DNA of 64,000 bases from Pseudomonas frederiksbergensis (GTDB taxonomy: Bacteria > Pseudomonadota > Gammaproteobacteria > Pseudomonadales > Pseudomonadaceae): positions 657,501 to 721,500 of the forward strand of contig NZ_FNTF01000002.1 in the NCBI RefSeq assembly GCF_900105495.1. The letters run 5' to 3'. Of this stretch, positions 56,798 to 64,000 are shown one piece after another. Position 1 is the stretch's first letter; every line of letters begins with the position of its first letter. The notes beneath the pieces were generated by a model. It worked only from the letters and a program-made list of their open reading frames with translations, was not told the origin of the DNA and searched no databases. A program made the translations under genes and the position numbers.

Positions 56798-58263
56798 CAA
56801 TCTATTCCTAACTGATTCCAGATGGCATCGATCCGCTGGGTAACGGCTTCGTCCTTGACGATCACCCGGCCCCACTCGCGAGTGGTTTCGCCCGGCCATT
56901 TATTCGTGGCATCGAGCCCCATCTTCGAACCCAGGCCGGAAACCGGCGAGGCGAAGTCCAGGTAATCGATCGGCGTGTTGTCGATCATCACCGTGTCGCG
57001 CTTGGGGTCCATGCGCGTGGTGATGGCCCAGATCACGTCGTTCCAGTCGCGTGCGTTGATGTCGTCATCACAGACGATAACGAACTTGGTGTACATGAAC
57101 TGTCGCAAAAACGACCAGACACCGAGCATTACCCGCTTGGCATGGCCAGGATACGACTTCTTCATGGTCACGATGGCCATGCGATACGAGCAGCCTTCGG
57201 GCGGCAGGTAGAAGTCAGTGATTTCGGGGAACTGCTTCTGCAGGATCGGCACGAACACTTCGTTCAGTGCCACACCGAGAATCGCCGGCTCATCCGGCGG
57301 ACGACCCGTATAGGTACTGTGGTAAATCGGTTTGATCCGGTGGGTGATGCGCTCGACCGTGAACACCGGGAAGCTGTCGACTTCGTTGTAGTAACCGGTG
57401 TGGTCGCCGTACGGGCCTTCATCGGCCATCTCGCCCGGATGGATTACGCCTTCAAGGATGATCTCCGCGGTGGCCGGCACTTGCAGGTCGTTGCCACGGC
57501 ACTTCACCAGTTCGGTGCGGTTGCCACGCAACAAGCCAGCGAAAGCGTATTCGGAAAGGCTGTCCGGTACAGGTGTTACAGCGCCGAGAATCGTTGCCGG
57601 GTCAGCGCCCAATGCCACGGACACCGGGAACGGCTGGCCAGGGTGCTTCTCGCACCACTCGCGGTAATCCAGCGCGCCGCCACGATGACTGAGCCAACGC
57701 ATGATGACCTTGTTGCGGCCGATCACTTGTTGACGGTAGATACCGAGGTTCTGGCGGTCCTTGTTCGGGCCTTTGGTGACGGTCAGGCCCCAGGTGATCA
57801 GCGGGCCGACGTCGCCCGGCCAGCAGGTCTGCACCGGCAGCATCGCGAGGTCGACGTCGTCGCCTTCGATGACGATTTCCTGGCACACCGCGTCTTTGAC
57901 GACTTTCGGCGCCATGGCGATGATCTTGCGGAAGATCGGCAGCTTGGACCAGGCATCTTTCAGGCCTTTCGGCGGTTCGGGCTCCTTGAGGAACGCCAGC
58001 AGCTTGCCGATCTCGCGCAATTCGCTGACCGCTTCTGCGCCCATGCCCAGCGCCACGCGCTCAGGGGTGCCGAACAGGTTGCCTAGCACCGGGATGTCAT
58101 ATCCCGTGGGCTTTTCGAAAAGCAGGGCCGGACCTTTGGCACGCAGGGTGCGGTCGCAGACCTCGGTCATTTCGAGCACTGGGGACACCGGAACCTGGAT
58201 GCGCTTGAGTTCGCCGCGCTTTTCCAGACCGCTGATAAAGTCGCGCAAGTCGCGATACTGCAT
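56797..58263 (-). CDS. ubiD: 4-hydroxy-3-polyprenylbenzoate decarboxylase UbiD
   Basis: 488 residues of the UbiD family, starting [22 protein letters not shown] and containing [36 protein letters not shown] and the late [17 protein letters not shown]. It decarboxylates the ubiquinone precursor using prenylated FMN made by UbiX (not seen here). It sits between rho and the reductase gene and is followed without gap by the latter. Confidence 0.94.
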   Translation of the reverse strand: MQYRDLRDFISGLEKRGELKRIQVPVSPVLEMTEVCDRTLRAKGPALLFEKPTGYDIPVLGNLFGTPERVALGMGAEAVSELREIGKLLAFLKEPEPPKGLKDAWSKLPIFRKIIAMAPKVVKDAVCQEIVIEGDDVDLAMLPVQTCWPGDVGPLITWGLTVTKGPNKDRQNLGIYRQQVIGRNKVIMRWLSHRGGALDYREWCEKHPGQPFPVSVALGADPATILGAVTPVPDSLSEYAFAGLLRGNRTELVKCRGNDLQVPATAEIILEGVIHPGEMADEGPYGDHTGYYNEVDSFPVFTVERITHRIKPIYHSTYTGRPPDEPAILGVALNEVFVPILQKQFPEITDFYLPPEGCSYRMAIVTMKKSYPGHAKRVMLGVWSFLRQFMYTKFVIVCDDDINARDWNDVIWAITTRMDPKRDTVMIDNTPIDYLDFASPVSGLGSKMGLDATNKWPGETTREWGRVIVKDEAVTQRIDAIWNQLGID

Positions 58264-58364
58264 GCGTGAGCCTCGTATTGGCCGTGCCGTTCGGGGGTGG
58301 CAGTTTAGCGCCGAACCCCTCTGTTCAGAACCACGAACTGCCGGTTCATCAAAAATCAGATAGC

Positions 58365-58391
58365 AAAAAGCCGGGTTTCCCCGGCTTCTTG
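58365..58391 (-). terminator. terminator after rho
   Basis: On the minus strand AAGCCGGGG and the CCCGGCTT arm form a stem with a small loop, followed by five T. It is 12 bp after the rho stop codon. Confidence 0.8.
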
Positions 58392-58402
58392 GCCTTATCG
58401 AC

Positions 58403-59648
<1,246 letters not shown>

Positions 59649-59662
<14 letters not shown>

Positions 59663-59681
59663 ATAGGAATGACGTAATCAT
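59649..59681 (-). other. possible 10-codon upstream ORF overlapping the rho start
   Basis: ATG at 59681 opens a 10-codon frame ([10 protein letters not shown]) that ends with a TGA just inside rho, out of frame. A hairpin (ATTAAGC/GCTTAAT) and seven C lie immediately upstream. No Shine-Dalgarno is evident. It could matter for rho autoregulation, or be chance. Confidence 0.25.
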
Positions 59682-59861
59682 TTATGGAGGGGGGGAAATT
59701 AAGCTTTTGGGCTTAATGAGGCCGCGCCGCAGAGAAGGCGACAGGATCGCGTACTTATTCGAAAAGGAGTGCGTCGGCGACGGCTAGCAGGGGGCAATGG
59801 AGAAACCAGTGCGGGGCCGAATGTACCACCTGAGTTTCGGAGCGTCTAGCCCTCAATAACG

Positions 59862-59891
59862 AAAAGGCCCCGCGATGTGCGGGGCCTTTTT
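59862..59891 (-). terminator. terminator after trxA
   Basis: On the minus strand AAAAAGGCCCCGC and GCGGGGCCTTTTC form a stem of at least ten bp with a 5-base loop, with T-runs on both sides. It starts 20 bp after the trxA stop codon. Confidence 0.88.
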
Positions 59892-59910
59892 GATGACGCT
59901 TAAACGACGC

Positions 59911-60240
59911 TTAGATGTTGGCGTCGAGGAAAGCAGCCAGTTGCGACTTCGACAGTGCGCCGACCTTGGTCGCTTCAACGTTGCCGTTCTTGAACAACAT
60001 CAGGGTCGGGATACCACGCACGCCATGCTTGGCCGGAGTTTCCTGGTTTTCGTCGATGTTCAGTTTGGCAACGGTCAGCTTGCCTTTGTAGGTTTCAGCA
60101 ATTTCGTCCAGAACAGGAGCGATCATTTTGCAAGGGCCGCACCATTCAGCCCAGTAGTCGACCAGTACAGCGCCTTCGGCCTTGAGGACGTCGACGTCGA
60201 AGCTAGCGTCGGTGACGTGTTTGATAAGATCGCTGCTCAT
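59911..60240 (-). CDS. trxA: thioredoxin TrxA
   Basis: 109 residues with the active site WCGPC (Trp33, Cys34, Cys37) and the cis-Pro region [11 protein letters not shown]. It reduces protein disulfides in the cytoplasm. It is next to rho, as in many gamma-proteobacteria, and has its own terminator. Confidence 0.96.
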   Translation of the reverse strand: MSSDLIKHVTDASFDVDVLKAEGAVLVDYWAEWCGPCKMIAPVLDEIAETYKGKLTVAKLNIDENQETPAKHGVRGIPTLMLFKNGNVEATKVGALSKSQLAAFLDANI

Positions 60241-60360
60241 GGAAGTCTCCAGGTTGTAAGCAAAAAAACGTGGCCCATCATAGCCGCCCTTCCCTCGTTC
60301 AGGAAGGTGCAGATGATTGAGTCTCGCTATGGTGCCGCATGAGTTTGGGTATAGCTCAAG

Positions 60361-61068
60361 TCACGAGGTGGCGGGAGCGACGAAGGCAATTCCAGTGCGC
60401 AGTGCCGCGTTACGTACATGTTCGTGCATGGCCTTCTGCGCTGCGCCGGAGGCCCGCCGGGTCAGTGCGCGGAGGATTTTGCGGTGCTCCTGCCAGGTTT
60501 CCATGGCCCGCTCGGCCCGGATGAACGGTAGCTTTTGGCTCTCTAGAAAGATGTCGGCGCTGGCGGTCAGGATGCTCAGCATCGCCTGATTGCCGCTCGC
60601 CAGCAGGATGCGTCGGTGAAACTCGAAATCCAGCCGCGCCGCTGCCTCGAAGTCGCCGGCCTTCAATTCGAGGCGCATGGCGGCGACGTTATCTTCCAGC
60701 GCATCGAGCTCGTGAGTGCTCAGGGTCACCGCCGCCAAACCGGCGGCAAAACCTTCCAGGGCATAGCGCAACTGGAAGATGTCCAGCGGCGAGGCCTGGG
60801 CCGCGAACGGCCAACTCAACCCCGCATCACCTCGCGGCAAATCAACCGGTGACTGCACGAACACGCCTTTGCCCGGCTGGATGCTGATCACCCCTAACGC
60901 GCTCAATGACGACAACGCTTCGCGCAGCGACGCGCGGCTGACGCCCAATTGCACCGCCAAATCCCGTTGCGAGGGCAAGGCATCGCCCGGCCCGAAACCT
61001 TGCTCGGTGATCAGTTTACGGATGGCTTGCAGCGCCACTTCAGGTACGGCGCGAGAGATCGAGTTCAT
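60361..61068 (-). CDS. GntR/FadR-type regulator with FCD domain
   Basis: 235 residues: a winged-helix N-terminus (DALPSQRDLAVQLGVSRASLREALSSLSALGVI, near 28-60) and an all-helical FCD domain (ALEDNVAAMRLELKAGDFEAAARLDFEFHRRIL). FCD regulators bind small acids via a metal site; the ligand here is unknown. It is divergent from the amino-acid ABC transporter at 61325, its probable target, across a 256-bp gap. Confidence 0.9.
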   Translation of the reverse strand: MNSISRAVPEVALQAIRKLITEQGFGPGDALPSQRDLAVQLGVSRASLREALSSLSALGVISIQPGKGVFVQSPVDLPRGDAGLSWPFAAQASPLDIFQLRYALEGFAAGLAAVTLSTHELDALEDNVAAMRLELKAGDFEAAARLDFEFHRRILLASGNQAMLSILTASADIFLESQKLPFIRAERAMETWQEHRKILRALTRRASGAAQKAMHEHVRNAALRTGIAFVAPATS

Positions 61069-61196
61069 GGTTTTTCAGACGAACCAGGCCAATGAGCGGT
61101 CAGTTGTAAAGCTATTCACGACGCCCGGCAAGTCGTGCCCCATGGGGGTTCGGAGAAATCCGGCAATGCGCTATCGGGGTGCGAAACGCCGCCAAA

Positions 61197-61209
61197 CTGT
61201 TCAGACCAG
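61197..61209. promoter_or_regulatory. candidate operator for the GntR regulator
   Basis: CTGTTCAGACCAG is an imperfect palindrome (CTGnTC / GAnCAG) in the divergent gap, 128 bp from the regulator start and 115 bp from the transporter start. Short inverted repeats of this kind are typical of FCD-type GntR proteins. No second copy is evident nearby. Confidence 0.3.
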
Positions 61210-61324
61210 TAAGACCGAACGAATCCAGCAAAACCGCGGCCTGCGGCATCCAAAACCGACTCTTGGCACGGCCCATGCTCTGTCGATCCGCAGAATTCAC
61301 TTCTCGCCGATTCGGAGATTTGCC

Positions 61325-62110
61325 ATGACCCAGCGTTACAGCGCCCTCCTCGCCGCCCTGTTTGCCAGCCTGATGCTGAGCCAGGCGCCCGCCCACGCCG
61401 ACGGTCTGGAGGATGTGGTCAAGCGCGGCGTCCTCAAGGTGGCCGTGCCTCAGGATTTCCCGCCCTTCGGCTCGGTCGGCCCGGACATGAAGCCGCGCGG
61501 CCTTGATATCGATACTGCAAAACTGCTGGCCGACCAACTCAAGGTCAAACTCGAGCTGACGCCAGTCAACAGCACCAACCGCATTCCGTTCCTGACCACC
61601 GGCAAGGTCGATCTGGTGATCTCCAGCCTCGGCAAGAACCCCGAGCGCGAGAAAGTCATCGATTTCTCCCGTGCCTACGCACCGTTCTACCTCGCCGTGT
61701 TCGGTCCGCCAGACGCCAGCATCAAAAGCCTGGACGATCTCAAGGGCAAAACCATCAGTGTCACCCGTGGCGCTATCGAAGACATCGAGCTGACCAAAGT
61801 CGCGCCCGAAGGCGTGACCATCAAGCGCTTCGAAGACAACAACTCGACCATCGCCGCCTACCTCGCCGGGCAAGTTGACCTGATCGCCAGCGGCAACGTG
61901 GTGATGGTGACCATCAGCGAGCGCAACCCGAAGCGCATTCCGGCGCTGAAAGTGAAGCTCAAGGATTCGCCAGTCTATGTCGGCGTGAATAAAAACGAGC
62001 CGGCGCTGCTGGACAAGGTCAACCAGATCCTCGCCACTGCCAAGACCGACGGCGCGCTGGAGAAGAACTCCCGGACCTGGCTCAAAGAGCCGCTGCCGGC
62101 CGATCTCTGA
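61325..62110 (+). CDS. periplasmic amino-acid-binding protein (polar amino acid ABC transporter)
   Basis: ATG 61325 with GGAG 8 bp before it gives 261 residues. A signal peptide (ends near APAHADG) precedes the family core: VLKVAVPQDFPPFGSVGPDMKPRGLDIDTAKLLAD and VDLVISSLGKNPEREKVIDFS. It binds a polar or basic amino acid, though the exact ligand is unclear. It starts a four-gene transporter operon that runs past the window end. Confidence 0.9.
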   Translation: MTQRYSALLAALFASLMLSQAPAHADGLEDVVKRGVLKVAVPQDFPPFGSVGPDMKPRGLDIDTAKLLADQLKVKLELTPVNSTNRIPFLTTGKVDLVISSLGKNPEREKVIDFSRAYAPFYLAVFGPPDASIKSLDDLKGKTISVTRGAIEDIELTKVAPEGVTIKRFEDNNSTIAAYLAGQVDLIASGNVVMVTISERNPKRIPALKVKLKDSPVYVGVNKNEPALLDKVNQILATAKTDGALEKNSRTWLKEPLPADL

Positions 62111-62131
62111 TCGTCGTTGCGGAGACTGAAC

Positions 62132-62800
62132 ATGGCTTATCAGTTCGACTTTCTACCGGTGGTACACAACACCGACCTGCTGCTGCGCGGTGCGCTGTTC
62201 ACCCTTGAACTGACAGCCATCGGCGCGGTGCTCGGGGTGAGTCTGGGCATCGTCGGGGCGCTGGTGCGGGCGTGGAACATCCGTCCGTTCGCCGGCATTT
62301 TTGCGGTCTACGTCGAGTTGATCCGCAACACGCCCTTTCTGGTGCAATTGTTTTTCATCTTCTTCGGCCTGCCGTCACTGGGCGTGCAGATCTCGGAATG
62401 GCAGGCGGCGGTGCTGGCGATGGTGATCAACCTGGGCGCCTATTCCACCGAGATCATCCGCGCCGGTATCCAGGCGATCCCCCGAGGACAGCTGGAAGCG
62501 GCCGCCGCGTTGGCGATGACTCGGTTCGAAGCCTTTCGCCATGTGGTGCTGCTGCCGGCACTGGGCAAGGTTTGGCCTGCGTTGAGCAGCCAGATCATCA
62601 TCGTCATGCTGGGTTCGGCGGTCTGCTCGCAGATCGCCACCGAAGAGCTGAGCTTCGCCGCCAATTTCATTCAGTCGCGCAACTTCCGCGCCTTTGAGAC
62701 TTACGCACTGACCACGTTGCTCTACCTGTGCATGGCGCTGCTGATCCGCCAGTTGTTGAACTGGATTGGCCGCCGATTCATTGCGAGGAGCAGCCAATGA
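62132..62800 (+). CDS. amino-acid ABC transporter permease 1 (HisM/GlnP type)
   Basis: ATG 62132 with GCGGAG upstream gives 222 residues with about five hydrophobic helices and the EAA-type loop YSTEIIRAGIQAIPRGQLEAAAALAMTRFEAFRHVVLLPA. The GLPSLGVQIS region is family-typical. It pairs with the next permease; the coding regions overlap by 4 bp. Confidence 0.9.
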   Translation: MAYQFDFLPVVHNTDLLLRGALFTLELTAIGAVLGVSLGIVGALVRAWNIRPFAGIFAVYVELIRNTPFLVQLFFIFFGLPSLGVQISEWQAAVLAMVINLGAYSTEIIRAGIQAIPRGQLEAAAALAMTRFEAFRHVVLLPALGKVWPALSSQIIIVMLGSAVCSQIATEELSFAANFIQSRNFRAFETYALTTLLYLCMALLIRQLLNWIGRRFIARSSQ

Positions 62801-63447
62801 GCGATTTCACTTTCTGGGACGTCGTACGCAACCTGCTCACAGGCCTGCAATGGACCTTGGCGCTGTCGCTGGTAGCGTTTATCGGTGGCGGACTGATCGG
62901 CTTGCTGATCATGGTCATGCGGATCTCGAAAAAGTCCCTGCCGCGCAGCTTTGCCCGCACCTATATCGAACTGTTCCAGGGCACGCCGCTGTTGATGCAG
63001 CTGTTTCTGGTGTTCTTCGGCGTGGCGCTGGCCGGGGTGGAGATTTCGCCGTGGATGGCCGCGGCGATTGCCCTGACGCTGTTCACCAGCGCCTACCTGG
63101 CGGAGATCTGGCGTGGTTGCGTCGAATCGATCCCTAACGGCCAGTGGGAAGCCTCGTCGAGCCTGGCGCTGAACCCGCTGGAGCAACTGCGCTACGTGAT
63201 CCTGCCGCAAGCGCTGCGGATCGCCGTAGCGCCGACCGTGGGCTTCTCGGTGCAAGTGGTCAAAGGCACCGCCGTCACCTCGATCATCGGCTTCACCGAA
63301 CTGACCAAGACCGGCGGCATGCTCGCCAACGCGACCTTCGAACCGTTCATGGTCTACGGCTTGGTGGCGCTCGGTTACTTCCTGCTCTGCTACCCCTTGT
63401 CCCTCAGTGCGCGCTATCTGGAAAGGAGACTGCATGCCTCTGCTTAG
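62797..63447 (+). CDS. amino-acid ABC transporter permease 2 (HisQ/GlnP type)
   Basis: ATG 62797 overlaps the previous gene by ATGA and gives 216 residues. The EAA loop reads [41 protein letters not shown]. It heterodimerises with permease 1. Its 3' end overlaps the ATPase gene by 14 bp. Confidence 0.9.
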   Translation: MSDFTFWDVVRNLLTGLQWTLALSLVAFIGGGLIGLLIMVMRISKKSLPRSFARTYIELFQGTPLLMQLFLVFFGVALAGVEISPWMAAAIALTLFTSAYLAEIWRGCVESIPNGQWEASSSLALNPLEQLRYVILPQALRIAVAPTVGFSVQVVKGTAVTSIIGFTELTKTGGMLANATFEPFMVYGLVALGYFLLCYPLSLSARYLERRLHASA

Positions 63448-64000
63448 AATTTCCGCCCTGCATAAATATTACGGCGACCACCATGTACTCAAAGGCATCG
63501 ACCTGAGCGTCGAGGAAGGCCAGGTGGTGGCGATCATCGGCCGCAGCGGTTCGGGCAAATCCACTTTGTTGCGCACCCTTAATGGCCTGGAATCGATCAA
63601 CGACGGCGTGATCGAAGTCGACGGCGAATACCTCGACGCCGCCCGTGCCGATCTGCGCAGCTTGCGACAGAAAGTCGGGATGGTGTTTCAGCAGTTCAAC
63701 CTGTTCCCACACCTGACGGTCGGCGAGAACGTGATGCTCGCGCCGCAGGTTGTGCAAAAAGTGCCAAAGGCCAAAGCGGCCGAACTGGCGCGGGAGATGC
63801 TGGAGCGGGTCGGATTGGGGGAAAAATTCGATGCCTTCCCGGATCGATTGTCTGGCGGGCAGCAACAGCGGGTGGCGATCGCCCGGGCGCTGGCGATGTC
63901 GCCGAAGGTCTTGCTGTGCGATGAGATTACCTCGGCGCTGGACCCGGAATTGGTCAATGAAGTGCTGAGCGTGGTCCGGCAACTGGCCAAGGAAGGGATG
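63434..64000 (+). CDS. amino-acid ABC transporter ATPase (GlnQ/HisP type), C-terminus missing
   Basis: ATG 63434 opens 189 codons that continue past the window edge. Walker A GRSGSGKS, signature LSGGQQQR and Walker [15 protein letters not shown] are all intact. It energises the permease pair. The C-terminal end (about 50-60 residues) lies outside. Confidence 0.92.
   Translation, partial: MPLLRISALHKYYGDHHVLKGIDLSVEEGQVVAIIGRSGSGKSTLLRTLNGLESINDGVIEVDGEYLDAARADLRSLRQKVGMVFQQFNLFPHLTVGENVMLAPQVVQKVPKAKAAELAREMLERVGLGEKFDAFPDRLSGGQQQRVAIARALAMSPKVLLCDEITSALDPELVNEVLSVVRQLAKEGM

Overview
The window is chromosomal DNA of a fluorescent-group Pseudomonas, inferred from gene content and order. It is GC-rich, densely packed, and carries many Pseudomonas-type REP inverted repeats. 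From memory, two blocks match P. aeruginosa gene order: spuI / spuABCDEFGH, and the stretch argA-argE-CYTH-GspE-like-gcvPHT-iron ABC-ubiI-ubiH-pepP-zapA-6S RNA-fau-ABC exporter-glpT-ubiD-rho-trxA. I see no prophage, IS element, CRISPR array, tRNA or rRNA; it reads as core and near-core metabolism.

Layout. 1-1215: start of a GlxA-type regulator, divergent from an HD-domain protein. 1340-12250: the polyamine uptake and gamma-glutamylation locus, with spuA-H on the minus strand and spuI divergent. 12465-13877: a TetR regulator and a protein of unknown function. 13972-24186: a sulfonate/sulfate-starvation region with ssuEADCB and an ssuF-like molbindin, a 1-Cys peroxiredoxin, two tandem OprD-family porins and a lone TauA-like binding protein. 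24320-29639: argA, argE, a CYTH-CHAD triphosphatase, and an Lrp regulator divergent from a small ACT-like protein. 29730-31904: an orphan PilB/GspE-like ATPase and a DUF2388 protein. 32082-36708: gcvT-gcvH and gcvP. 36865-39698: an iron(III) ABC permease, possibly frameshifted at its start, and its binding protein. 39933-44354: ubiI, ubiH, pepP and a YgfB protein. 44483-45906: a coiled-coil protein, zapA, 6S RNA and fau. 45941-51679: a 50-residue membrane protein, an EVE protein and a YhiI-RbbA-YhhJ-type exporter. 51758-60240: a FliL-like protein, a quinone oxidoreductase, glpT with two likely GlpR operators, chaC, a ferredoxin reductase with ubiD, rho and trxA. 60361-64000: a GntR regulator divergent from a polar amino-acid ABC transporter cut off by the window end.

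The spu locus imports polyamines (SpuDEFGH) and breaks them down by transamination (SpuC) or gamma-glutamylation (SpuB, SpuI, SpuA). The ssu genes import organosulfonates and release sulfite; the porins, the peroxiredoxin and the TauA-like protein probably belong to the same sulfur-limitation response, since related AT-rich elements with ATTCC/GGAAT cores lie upstream of all of them.

I found no convincing wholly new system. The best leads are the shared sulfur-response elements with duplicated porins, the probable frameshift in the iron permease gene, the GlpR-like operators, the structured gcvT leader, and several small or unassigned proteins with informative neighbours.
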